From the NCBI GenBank assembly GCA_905220665.1, contig CAJNAR010000158.1:1-64000 (forward strand): a DNA stretch of 64,000 bases, read 5' to 3'. Positions 9,414-20,279 of this stretch are shown here, piece by piece; the first letter of the stretch is position 1; each line of letters begins with the position of its first letter. A model generated the notes under the pieces. It was not told where the DNA came from and ran no database searches. It was given only the letters and a program-made list of their open reading frames with translations. Made by a program: the position numbers and the translations under genes. This DNA comes from Albugo candida. Its lineage: Eukaryota; Oomycota; Peronosporomycetes; Albuginales; Albuginaceae.

Positions 9414-12400
9414 TCAACCGATCATAAGCACTACTTTGCGTGCTGCTTTAGCAGCACTATTCTTCTTAGCGACCATGAGCAGCAGTTTTACGCGCTCTGA
9501 TGCTACACGACTGGCGATGAGAGATCTTTCGAACTTATTACTCCATCGCTGAAGGAGAATTTGAGATATATCGAATGCGTACGGCGATGGATGTACACGT
9601 TGTAAAGCACAATTGAGTCGTCCAGCAATTTCCAATTCCTCGTACGCGATCGCAGCGCTAATGAAATACTCCATTGAGCTACAAATACTGTTCTCGTTTA
9701 TTTTCCATCATTTCTCTCAAGTAATTCTTGACATAGCCAAAGATAAACGACCACATCAGACGCAAGCAACTCCTTCAAATCGTAATGTAAGAGCGCCAAA
9801 TTGAATACCGTTTTCTCGGTATGCGTCCCACGCGCACGCGCACAAGAAACACAATACGAAAAAGTTTGGCCGTAGAATCGATCGCGTGATTTGGGAAATG
9901 GAGAAAGCAACGCCATGTGAGTAGCGAATCAATTGCTGTCGGAAGTCTCAAGCACGGTCGGAATAGTCTCTTCTTCTACTCGGCCGTACGCTCTCTGCTG
10001 ATACAAAAAATCCAATCGGACGAACTCCATCCTGCTCCCTCAAAAACCGATCCCAGCACGAGCTTCGCGGTCGCGACTTTGGATCAATTTGCTGCTTTTG
10101 GATCAGCCGCATCAGTTGTCTACAGGTCGCGTAATGTATCGTACAAGGCGACACGACCCGTGATCGTATTGAGATTTGGCGATAAATAAGGTCGTGAGAA
10201 CCGCAATAGCTCATCTATTTTCTCGTCCAAATAAAACGCGACCTTAATCGTCTCTGAATCAGCCACAGGCTGGAATGCAAACTCGAAATACACGTCCTTG
10301 AATGCACATTTTCCGTCAACGATAAGGTCGTACAATTGTTCTTCTTGCTCTTGAGTGCGGTAATGAAGCGATATGCCTTGAGCGAGCATAAGGCCTTGAG
10401 CGCCGGAATTCGTGTCGACGCATCTAGCCATCTCATGAAGTCATCGGAACTCCACCACTCTTTAAACGATTGATTTTCCAGCATCACATCAGTCGAAGAG
10501 ATCTTGTACAGCGCATGGATATGAATAAACACTTGGCTTATAACCGCGTCAAGTGATCGTGCAGCTCTATTCCCAAAATCGCAACAAGTCTTTGATTTCT
10601 GGAGGACCACTACTGTACAGGAAGGCAGATTCACCGATTGGAATCTGATGTGTTGGCTGTCATCCACTTGCCATTTTGACTGTCATATCGGTCAATATCT
10701 CCATTACCATCTCAATTCGTTCTTGGATCCAGCACACTTGAAGAGGTTGTACATCCGCACACAAGAACAGCGTCAGCATTATCATGACCTGGGCTTCGTG
10801 AACAACTATCATCCCTCTGACAGCGCGGAGCAACCGATCTAATCTCTTCACATGAAGTGTTTTCTCTGTCAAGCACGCCAGTACATCGTCAACCTCAGAA
10901 TGGGCCTTCAGTATCATTTCTATTCCGCCAGTATCATCAGCATCTCGTCGGAGGAGCCAGACTGCATTCAACAGTATATCTCTCTTCATCTTCTCGTCTT
11001 TACGTCCTCATATTCGTGACACGAGATCGACACGCACTTCCAGCTGCTTGTCCCGTGTCAGCTGATCACCGACTCGCTGTAAATGCTGAAACTGTGTGCT
11101 CTCTTTCGATGAAATCATGGAACCCACAAACCCATCGTAAAAGTGGACCAGGTCTTCATCCGATAGCACGGGGAGAAATGGAAAGCAGGCCTCATACAAA
11201 TCCGCTGCTGATTCCATCCGTTGATCCCTTATATTCATATAAAGCAAAACGAACGAGCTCACAGATATCCGATGCAATTGTAGCAGCATCTTACTGATGA
11301 GTTTGATGTTTTGAGCGGATACAAATAGAATTACTGCTTTAGCGCGAAGCTATGAGTCGGACAGCATGTATCTTCCATCGGCACTTGTCAATTCTCCTTC
11401 GTCCATAAGCTTGCAGTCAGTACGCTGTTCGGAGAGGTCTTTCAGGCTTTCGAGGCAAACCTGAAGCATCGTCCACCGTCGATAACATGAGTCCTAGAGC
11501 TTCAAGTCTCAAGTCGTTGATGAGTTTTCTGCAGGCGTTTATAACACTCCATAGCAGTCGAACCACAAAAATGAGAGTCTTGCAGTCCGTCTCACCCACT
11601 GATCATAACTCCTGAGTAAAAATGGCACGAGTTTATTCGGTTGAGTAAGGGCTTCTTCGATAGGATGCACGGAATCAAACGGTTGAAGAGGCTGCGAGGT
11701 CTTAGAAGCATGCTCAATGTACGCGAGAAGACAGGTGTACGGGTCCATCTCAAACTGAGCCACGAATGACACAATGCTTGATTACGTGCTCTGTTGAGTT
11801 GCGAGTGAATCCAGTACATGACCGCGATACATTGCGTCGTCGTAGAATCGATCGACTTGGAGACCTGGAAATGCTTCTCCAAGTGGTAAAAGTGTGTCCC
11901 AACGGGTCGATAAATATATTTGTGACTCGCAAAGTCGGGTAAGCTCCGTCAGACGAGGGATTTCACTCTCAAGTTCGCGGATAGCGTCAGGAAAGCTGAT
12001 AGCTGCGGATGTGTCAGCATCATTATGAGGCCCTTCCAATAAAGCAGTAACGTCTGCAATCCGTCTTCAGTCTTTTAATAATACAGAATCCAAATGTGAT
12101 GGTACGCGACAATCTGAAGCTCAACTAGCGTTGTACATGAGCCTGCTTGGATATATGACGTATATAGGGCCTGGAACCACGTAACTTTATCTGATGCGAA
12201 ACTCAAGCCAAGTTGAAGTCGTATGCAGCGTTCATTTGGAGCGTAATGCGCAAGTGTAGCGAGATCGAGTCCAGCTGGAGTTTCCAATTGCCGCCGTTTG
12301 TGCAGTAATGACCCGAGACGATCCGCAGGAGAGTTTTGTAGTAAGATGCTGGCCAAACTTTCCGAAACAGGACTCATTTTTCAGTGTATTTGCTAGCACT

Positions 12401-13512
12401 TCGAATGCACCTATGTTTCCTCTTCTGAAGAAAAAGAATCCATCAATATATCCATACAAAGCGGCTTCTGATCAACAAGGCATGAACGCAAAGCGTTTAC
12501 AGCTCTTCTCTTTACTGAACGATCACTGGACGTCAAGAAAATGAAGCGAATAATTCCAAAACAGATGTGTGGATGAGTTATCACCAGCCGCATACGATCT
12601 ACTGTAGACATCATTTGCCACTCTCAAATCGTACTCCAGTACTTGAACCATTGCGATACTCGGCTGTATGGAGTTTCTTGATATCGTCCCTGGTTGATGC
12701 CAAACATCGATGCGACGGGAGCTGAGATGGTAATAGCTCTAGCACGTCGTACACGGTGGCCAGCTGCCCAAATATATCATCCCAATGGATAAAAAGTCTA
12801 AGAAACGCCGACGCCATCTCTTCCAATCGATGCGTATACGATGAGAACGTGTACTCGGTGATAGCTCGCAGTTCTTCATCCGACAGATCCATTCTCTTGT
12901 TATGGTCTTGTTCCAGCTCAAGCTTGACCACGTCATTTGCAGCATTCAGACCGTAAGAGACCGCATCATCCGGTGCGATTACGGGAATCCATTCGCTATG
13001 AGTGTGACAAGATATTTGAAGACATGGTAAGATGCTTAATCGATGACACACGAGATTCCATTTGTTACGCATCCCGAAACCTTCAGTGCGTCAATCTGTT
13101 TCAATGAAGCCAAAAGCATCGCCCTGACCACAAGATTAACATCAGGAACTTCGAGATACCAGTGAGAGTCATATCGTTCCGCTTGTGGGCGCTAGTAACT
13201 TCATTGTGCCCAAGCGGTATAGCCATCTTCTGAGTTTTGAGGTTGCGAATACAAAGTCTCGTATGTGGCCCAATTGAACCACTGGTTCCATACTTTCAGC
13301 CGTGGAAGAGATTGTGCAGAGACTCTGCTGTTCGACAAAGAAAAAGGACTGGATATTTGGTAGTGCTCTGAAAGTAGTCTCTGATGTTGGTGCATCATGT
13401 GCGATACGATACGTCGAAACCGATGAGGAAGATTGGAGAAAATCTTACTCCTAACACGTTGATACCCTTCTTCATGGCTGAATGCATCCGAGCGAGGGGT
13501 TATCTCCAGCAA
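9414..13512 (-). pseudogene. Large fragmented helix-rich gene, possibly Sec39/NBAS-like
   Basis: A chain of minus-strand frames with coding-like, helix-rich sequence runs from 13512 down to 9414 with repeated stops and frame changes. Main pieces in protein order are 13512-13201, about 13170-13065 (RYDSHWYLEVPDVNLVVRAM), 13072-12611 (KRMDLSDEELRAITEYTF), 12377-12075 (SESLASILLQNSPADRLGSLLHKRRQLE), 12039-11782, 11772-11539 (FEMDPYTCLLAYIEHA), 11289-11008, 10989-10660, 10667-10400 with a frame change to 10425-10120, 9880-9698 and 9674-9414. The piece at 12377 resembles the end of the Sec39 domain of NBAS-type ER-Golgi tethering proteins (ALSHCPP...LL pattern). The 9674 piece is weakly like the spatacsin C-terminus. 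Neither is secure. Some breaks could be short introns, but the number of frame changes favours decay. Confidence 0.5.
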
Positions 13513-13550
13513 AACAACAGCTTTATCCTATAAATCGTCTGCTATCAGAG

Positions 13551-14218
13551 TCATAATTTACTGAAGACTTTGATAACGAGTGTGTAGATACCAAGGCTGT
13601 TTTGGATCCCATTACGAATACCACCATACTTTAGAATATTTGCTATCAATTGGTGGTCATGAGTCAAGTAAACCATCGACTGAGTGCCAAACACTTTGAA
13701 GTGGGCAAGTAATGCGGTGGTAAATGAGAACTGGGAATTGCTTTGACAGACCAAAAGATTATTACAAATGTAGCACTGCTGATGACAGCTATTGCGTTTC
13801 CATTGCCTCGTCTCCACTGTATTACATTCTTACAAATTTCTAATTCGCGAATTGCAATATACCCATCTCCATGGTGCATGCATAGCTTTCAATCATCGAC
13901 CAAGAAGCTCTGATCCACAATATTCCCACGGATCGTTTTGCAATGTTCAATTTCCGCCGGACCAAGCATGAAGGTACTGTCCAGCAGCATCTGCGATATG
14001 GACATACAATCAAGAGTTGGGACCCTGCTACAGACTCCAAGATGATGCTCCTTGTGACTGCGAACATTCTGTTGCTGAGATATCTCAACTGAATGCCAAT
14101 GTGCCTGTGTACAGATTGAATGCACAGGAAACCAGCCTACAATGCCATTTCCGAGCATCCAACAGTAACCTCTCCGATACGATGTCCTGAACGTAAAGAT
14201 ATACGATTTTCGCCTCAC
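13551..14218 (-). pseudogene. Further upstream pieces of the same or another decayed gene
   Basis: Open minus-strand segments in shifting frames: 14218-13889 (ISQMLLDSTFMLGPAEIEHC), about 13890-13800 (HHGDGYIAIRELEICKN) and 13817-13551 (FSFTTALLAHFKVFGTQS). They are collinear with the fragmented gene ending at 9414 and may be its N-terminal part. I do not recognise a family. Confidence 0.35.
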
Positions 14219-14829
14219 GCAACACGAGTAAGAAGTGCTTCTCTACGTAACCAAATAGCAATAAAATGGTTGACTGAGTGTTTCATTGAAAATCCAATAT
14301 GTCATCCGAAAAAAGCTGCGAGCATTGGAGTCTGTACTGCGACTCTTCTTGCTCGTCAGGTGACAAGAGCCAAAAGCGAGGGGTCACGACAGTCTCCGCT
14401 TTTATTTCGAGAGCAGTTACCAGTAGATTCTGTGAGTAAGAGCTTTATCTAATTTGCCATCAATTAGATGGGAATGTGGCCGTTGGGGACGGAGAGCTCA
14501 GCTTGGAAGTGTCAGTCTGAAGGTTGCCTTATATTGCGAAAGAAATGACGAATTCTGCGAATGATGCATGCAGTTGATTGAGGAGATATATGGAGGCTAT
14601 ACACAGCGATTCAGGGTCATTCCTATCGCAAGATGCCACGACATGGAGAGGATTAGTGCCATTAGGAAATGTATACGTTCTTGGAGGCTTCAGATAGCAC
14701 GGTGTCTTGAGGGAAGGATGTGATTGGGTATAATGCGACCGTGTATGCATTCGATGTGATTTGGTGGGAAAACAACGTTCAAGAAGCATTTTAGGGATTT
14801 TTTGTTACCCTGCTTTGTCTCGATAAACA
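14219..14829. other. Gene-poor stretch with one short minus-strand frame
   Basis: The minus-strand frame 14789-14529 contains NPLHVVASCDRNDPESL, which is loosely like the start of an ankyrin repeat. One partial repeat is not enough for a call. It may be the 5' end of the decayed minus-strand gene below it. Confidence 0.3.
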
Positions 14830-15520
14830 GAGTAATGTTGATATTATGAATGTATGCGGTTGTATTATACAGTATAGGTGATATAAGTCGTAGTAATCAC
14901 GAACGCGTGGTATTAAGAAGAATTTGAAATAGGAATCAGTTCAAGTATAAAAGAATAAAGTGAATCGAATGATGGGAATGTCAGTACCTACGTAAAGCTA
15001 AATAGTAGATCAGAAGATGAAGGAAGTTTATTGTTATAAATGTCTGCTCATATTTGCGACACTGGAGGGGATATAAGTCATAGTATTGGCGAATGCTTGT
15101 GATTGAAGAGAATTTGATGCAAGAAGTAGTTGAAGTATAGAAGAATAAAGTAAATCGAATAATGGGAGTTTTATTACCTACGTAAACCTAGATATCAGAT
15201 CAGAAGATGAAGGAAGTTTTTATGTTATCAATAGCTGCAAGTATATGAAACAGTAGAGGTGAAATGAGTTGTAGGGATCACGAACCCTTGTATTTGATAG
15301 GAATTTGATACAGGAATTAGTTCAAGTATAGAAGAATAGAGTGAAGCGAATGATGGCAGCTTTCGTACCTACGTAAACCAAATTTTATATCAAAAGATGA
15401 AGGAAGTTTCAATGTTTTGAATGTTAGTACCCGAGTATAGCTAGATATTACATTATACCATAGCCAAAGAGTTGATGTTATGAACGTATATACATATATT
15501 ATGTTGAGACTAAAAGGGGC
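14830..15520. repeat. Satellite of about 190 bp, three copies plus partial ends
   Basis: Three successive units align by eye, with anchor bases at 14881, 15071 and 15262 (spacings of 190 and 191 bp). Each contains ATATAAGT-like text, GAATTTGA, AGTTCAAGTATA(G/A)AAGAATA, GTACCTACGTAAA and AGATGAAGGAAGTTT in the same order. Partial copies flank them: a GTTGATATTATGAATGTAT phrase near 14835 recurs as GTTGATGTTATGAACGTAT near 15472. The units are diverged, so this is not a recent expansion. No reading frame runs through the array. Confidence 0.85.
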
Positions 15521-16417
15521 TTGGAAAGAAGATAACTATGGGCACGAAGGACAAGAAATATAAAAGGCACTTATTACGTTTTAGATTACTATGTATATCT
15601 TGAATATAGAAAAGCTGAGAGGGTTTTCTTTTATCTCTTGTATTCTTTCTTGATCTAATGATATGTTTCTAGCCATAAATGAAGCTCACAAACAACATAC
15701 ACTGTCTAACTGTTTTTTCTATATAGTGACTACGAGTGTAGAAGTCGTCCCTTTACAACAGATTATTCGGTTTTCCCTTAAGGACTTTACGGCGGGAAGG
15801 TGCGTACAGTCTGAAATTTAGCCAATAACTGACGATGGAATGCAAAATTCAAACAAGCGAGCATATGACAGGTCAGTATATTAAACATTGTGGCTTGTCT
15901 CAAACATGCTCAGCTGAAGCAGTATTCATATGCCAGTTTTGTGATATAGTCATTTAAAAGCGACTGTGTTAGCATCTCAACAGCGTTTATCTAATTATCA
16001 CATTGCGTTATTTTATTAAGTGTAATCTCATAATATAGTATCCTTCATAAGGTTTATGTGTATGCGAAGTAACTCGGCTGGTAAAGTGTATTTCTCTATA
16101 ATTCAAAGTGTATTCTAAAATCACAAGGTTACAGATACAAGAAGTTATACCCGCGCCGAAACTCGTTACAAGGGTGTCGACAACGCATCTTGCTGAAGCG
16201 TTAGATGCGATCATTTCGGGGAGATCGTTTCGGAAAATTGTCAATGCGCCCAACGTAAATTTCCATCGCAGAGAAGGATTTTCGCCCTTCTTCTCCTTAT
16301 CCACTTCGAAACTCGCACTTTGTCCAGCCCCCGAAGCGATGCGTCCCCAGTTCTCCTATCGATAAGTAGCCTAGTTCATGAGACCCTCGATGTACAATTC
16401 ACTCTGCTGGGAGCTCA
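15521..16417. other. Spacer upstream of the kinesin-4 remnant
   Basis: No gene can be supported. Two overlapping antisense frames around 16008-16365 are open on both strands (plus 16108-16365, minus 16304-16008). Neither shows a recognisable domain and one or both must be chance. Confidence 0.4.
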
Positions 16418-18108
16418 ATGCTATTCGGATGTATCACGACCGGAAAGGAAAGAAAAAAACTGGCCTTGAACATAGCTCGAGTCGAGAAATCGGGATGTGC
16501 AAGCACAGAGGATTTAAAGTCTCTCCAAACATGGAAGCGTCTTCTTCGCGAGAAGAATGAACTTATTAGAACGCTACAAGCCAAAGTCTCTTCTGTAGAA
16601 AAACACAACTTGATTCCCGATGAACTGTTCCCTTCAAAAGAACAAATTTGCCATTTTATTATTGAATGTCTTTTGGGAGAAGCAATCGGTGGTAAAGCTA
16701 CGAATTGTGAGTTGAAATCGTGTAAGGAAGATCTACGTGAGACGAAAGGAAGACTCGTTGAAGCTTTGGAAGACCTTGACGATCTCCGTGATAATGCACA
16801 TACAGAGACAGTTGCTACCGGTAACGAGACGATGCAAGCAAACGATGTGAAAGGGTCTCAATCGGAATTGAAGAAATCGACAAAAGGACCTCAGAAAACC
16901 AAAACGTATACATTTCTCAGTGAGGACGGGCTCGAAGACTCGCTATCGGAAGTATCGAGGAGTGACCACTCTGACCGTGTTGAAGGTGAAGCATCGGAAG
17001 CATATTGAGAAGAACGCTCGAGCTGATTCGGTAAAGTGTCTCGAAAAACCATCGGCTGGTCCCAGAGACAGCATGGAAGAGATTGATCGGCTTTTACTGA
17101 ATGGCTTCGAGTCCAAACCTGATTGCTGTCAATGCAATGGAAAATGTGCGACAAAATTGTGTTCATGTCGTGCAGATAAACAAGACCGTTGAAATGACTG
17201 TTCGTTTCATGCTCTCAAATGTCATAATCGTCCTGAGATGAAACTTCGACTTCAAAAAAAACATTCTGGATGAAGAGCATGCAGCGCTAGTCACGTCTCT
17301 GACTTTAGATCAACAAGCAAAACGGCATCGGGATACCATTTCAATTTCTGGTGGAAAAGAAAATTATGTCAAGAAAGAAAAGGAATCAACCACGGACATC
17401 TAAAAGGACATTCGACCAGATGTGGAGGAAGTGGAAGTCATGGAGGTGGAGGTGACCGAAGGTATCCATAAATTTGTCAAGCCAGAGGAAATCGACGAAG
17501 TGGCTGTATTTACATCACATGATACGCTCCAGACCGTTCCTGAAGATATTTGTACTACGGCGCAGCCTGATACTCGTTGACAAACGACATTGGTCACAGA
17601 TCGCGATAATATCGACAGTGATCGCAGTATTGAAAAGATGCCTAGCTCGAATATGAAGACACAGTGGTGTCCAAGAAGAAGAAAAGAAGACCAAGAAGCC
17701 AAAGAAATCAACCAAGGAGATTGAAGAGGACATTCGACCAGATGTGGAGGAAGGGGAAGGTACGGAGGTGGTGGTGACCGAAGCTATCACAGGATCAGTC
17801 AAGCCAGAAGAAATCGACGAAGTGGCTGTATTTACATCGCACGATACGCTCCAGACCGTTCCTGAAGATATTTGTACTACGGCGCAGCCTGATATTCTTC
17901 GACTAACGACATCATCGACAGTGACAGCAGTACTGAAAAGGTGCCTAGCTCGACTATCGACGACACAGTAGTGTCCAAGTGGGAGAAGATGAAGACCAAG
18001 AAGCCAAAGAAATCAGCCAAAGACATTGAAGAGGATATTCGACCAGATGTGGAGGAAGTGGAAGTCACGGAGGTGAAGATGACTGCAGTTACCCATGAAG
18101 CTATGTGA
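16418..18108 (+). pseudogene. Kinesin-4 (KIF4-type) tail: coiled coil, Cys-rich domain, repeat tail
   Basis: From the ATG at 16418 a 196-codon frame carries coiled-coil sequence (KRLLREKNELIRTLQAKVSSVEK, LRETKGRLVEALEDLDDLRD). A frame change near 16,960-17,000 leads to IEKNARADSVKCLEK and then the cysteine-rich block CCQCNGKCATKLCSCRADKQDR, typical of the C-terminal DNA-binding Cys-rich domain of chromosome-associated kinesin-4. At 17190-17192 a TGA stands where the family has Cys. The frame continues with NDCSFHALKCHNRPEMKLRL, so one further Cys is Phe. A run of A near 17255 shifts the frame to LDEEHAALVTSLTLDQQ and then into the acidic and basic repeat tail (see the tandem repeat). There is no motor domain upstream. 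It is a 5'-truncated, stop- and frameshift-bearing copy. In other eukaryotes KIF4 acts in chromosome condensation and the spindle midzone. Confidence 0.75.
17407..18090 (+). repeat. Coding tandem repeat of about 305-322 bp, two full copies plus a partial third
   Basis: The phrase GA(C/T)ATTCGACCAGATGTGGAGGAAG starts at 17407, 17729 and 18034, giving spacings of 322 and 305 bp. Translated, a unit reads roughly KKPKKSTKEIEEDIRPDVEE, then a Val/Glu/Thr run, KPEEIDEVAVFTSHDTLQTV and PEDICTTAQPD. Copy 1 has frame breaks (TGA after PDTR at about 17577). Copy 2 keeps a 75-codon frame (17744-17971). The third ends with a stop near 18107. The array follows the kinesin-4 Cys-rich block in the same direction and probably encodes its expanded C-terminal tail. 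Confidence 0.8.
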
Positions 18109-18990
18109 AAATGATCTTGAAATGGAATGCCTGTTTTCTGTCGGGCTTTCTCTGCTCGTTTGAAAAGCAGACTTTAGACTCTACTGATTCACGTGCTTCC
18201 GTGTTCCCGTGGTACACAATATATTTACACACGTTTCGCATTGATTTTGGCATTGAACGACGAGGACAATTGCGTAACGATGAGGAATGGGCCACGGAAT
18301 TTGATCTGTGGATCCAAGTGAAGACGATCCAAGGTCTGAATGGTTTTTCAGAGACCCATTTCATCGGCGAGAATGCTGGGACGTCCGTTGTACCAGTTCC
18401 GCATAAGTCAATTAAGTGCTACTAATTGATAGACGCGTAATACAAGTCTTCGATCCGTTTCGAAAGACGCTGATTCCTCTATTTTACGATATTCGCAGAG
18501 ACTTGGGCGTGGAGGTAGTTTTCATTCGTTTTTTGGTGGGAGGAGCAACAAGGCTTCAATCGTTTGATAGCTTCGTCGTCTTGAAGATCCTCAGCTCGTT
18601 CCCAGGTCGCATCGGTATAGCGTAACATGCGCCAAATTACGAGGTATACCTTTCTTTCGTCGTCTTTCAACTTGTACAACTTGAATTCTTTTTGGATGCG
18701 ATAATACGATGGCTTTCCAGGTACTCGGGTTCGCAATACTCAGTCTCTTCGCCAGTTGATGCATGTCCTTCGTCGAAATTGTCTTCTTCAACGTGATACT
18801 TTAATCCGAGTTGTTTCTTCTCCAAAAAAGCGTTCAATTCGCTATTTATTTGTCTGTGGATCCAAACTCAATAGCGTGTCAGTGGTTTCCCACGAACTGT
18901 GAAGATACGAGTAGTTTTCCATTTGATATAATACTCCATGACCTCTATTTTGTTCTCCTTGTTCTGAACCTTCCTAGAGTCCATTCACTT
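18101..18990 (-). pseudogene. CHD-type chromatin remodeler fragment A (two chromodomains plus ATPase motif I)
   Basis: In protein order on the minus strand: EVMEYYIKWKTT, then after a frame change YLHSSWETTDTLLSLDPQTN (chromodomain 1, about 18,940-18,850), ELNAFLEKKQLGLKYHVEED, EYCEPEYLESHRIIASK, then VYLVIWRMLRYTDATWERAEDL (chromodomain 2, about 18,650-18,570), NWYNGRPSILADEMGL followed by TGA (18350-18348) and KTIQTLDRL (ATPase Walker A, with the Gly codon of GLGKT now a stop), FRGPFLIV, and finally YIVYHGNTEARES with KPDRKQAFHFKI (Swi2/Snf2 motif Ia region) to about 18,101. The order is that of CHD remodelers, which slide nucleosomes. Several frameshifts and the stop in the P-loop show it is dead. 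The plus-strand frames across it are shadows. Confidence 0.85.
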
Positions 18991-19239
18991 CTCAATGACC
19001 ATACTGCTCAGCTACTCTGCTGGTCCTCCTGTCGTTTGGCGGTATGCAGTCTTTCTTATCCGTGTTCTGCTTCCGAGTCGCAAGAATTATCCATTTCATT
19101 TTGGGGTCCTTTACTCACAAAAAAAAAATCATGCCGGTCTGAGTTCGAGTTTTGGCGGAGCGTGCTACTGTGAATTCATTCTCACTCAGTATTTCTTCGT
19201 CATTAGAGCCGAGAACCACGTATGATCTGTTTCACACTA

Positions 19240-19590
19240 CTTACTCTGTGAATCCGGCTCGGTGATCGTCTTCTCCGATTTCTGGAGCGATTGATACGCT
19301 TCTACGTTTCTGTGTGGATTGCGTTTCATTGGAGGCTCCCGCACCGCTTTTAGCGCGAATACCACCACAATCTTGATACGTTTCTAGTGGTACATTGTTG
19401 TATTGTCCATAATAGTGACTTCCCTAGCGTTTTCTTTTTTCTGGTTCTCTTGGTGCTCGTACTTTGTAGAGCATAAACTGTACTTCTCCTTCGCTGTGTA
19501 AAGGCGAATCGATTCGCTCTCTGTGTATTTAACGTCTTCATGCAGCTGAAATCCTCGCCGGATTTCTCACAAAGAGGAGAAATATAACTA
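19240..19590 (-). pseudogene. Possible upstream part of CHD fragment A
   Basis: A minus-strand tract reads MLYKVRAPREPEKRKR, stop, then GSHYYGQYNNVPLETYQ and KRRSVSIAPEIGEDDHRAG, with coding-like composition. It lies upstream of fragment A in the same direction and might be its N-terminal low-complexity region. No domain is recognisable, so this is an inference from position only. Confidence 0.3.
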
Positions 19591-19599
19591 TCAGATGCT

Positions 19600-20137
19600 T
19601 TCAACGCAATCTGTGTCAAAGCAGCCAGCAACATTGCGCCTTTGGTGACATTGGGCAACTGGAAGCGCGAAATTGAGACATGGACAACCATGAATTTCTT
19701 GGCGTATCATGATTCCGAAGGCGGAAGCGAGATTTTCTCATTCATTCGAGAGTAAGAGTTTTACTAGAAGCAATCGGATATGTTCCGTCTTCGTGGGATC
19801 TACAAATTAAATGTGCTGGTGACTTCGTATCAGACCGTCGATTGGAATTTATCGGACGGAAAGAGAAGCCGTAGTTGCGTACAATTAGTACATCATCGCG
19901 TCTACAGGTCCAATGTGATGAGTTATATGCATCCCGCATGGTTATTGACGGGACATGCGGATGATGGTCCTCGATCCAGTCAGGGAATCGGTGCTGTGGT
20001 ACCAAAATGTAATTCAAAGAGCACCAAGTCCTCGAGTTCGGGGTCTTTTCACACTCAATCAGAAAGATCAGCTTCGGGCTCAGATGTTGCTACTCAAATT
20101 CACAGCATCCGACGAAACGGTTCCAAGTGAATGCTAG
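19600..20137 (+). pseudogene. Snf2-family ATPase fragment B
   Basis: The plus strand at about 19,600-19,755 reads NIAPLVTLGNWKREIETWTT and AYHDSEGGSEIFSF. This matches the PLSTLGNW...EFETWT...YHGS block after motif Ia in CHD/ISWI-type ATPases. At about 19,790-19,830 it reads YKLNVLVTSYQTV, the following strand and helix before motif II. After that the frame changes. A segment 19955-20137 reads GLFTLNQKDQLRAQMLLLKF, which is loosely like a QLQ motif, so material from a SWI/SNF-type gene may be mixed in. There is no DEAH/DEGH box. It is opposite in direction to fragment A and differs from it in sequence, so it comes from another paralog or copy. Confidence 0.65.
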
Positions 20138-20279
20138 CAAAAGCATTGCGTTCAAATGAGAATAATCATCTCGTTAGAATACTGAAGATCAACGCAAACG
20201 GAAGCGAAACTTTGCACCTGAACCGATTTTATCGAAAGCAGCTGCCAAGCGTGGACGAATAACGCGGTTGTAAAGGTCG

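Noticed and set aside
14529..14789. Ankyrin-repeat protein
   Set aside because: Only one partial repeat-like phrase (NPLHVVASC) is seen, with no second repeat.
18811..19173. Plus-strand ORF of 120 codons
   Set aside because: It lies antisense to the chromodomain 1 region of CHD fragment A and shows no protein-like motif.
19350..19691. Minus-strand 113-codon ORF as a gene
   Set aside because: Its left part is a shadow of another minus-strand tract and its right part is antisense to the Snf2 fragment B block PLVTLGNWKREIETW.
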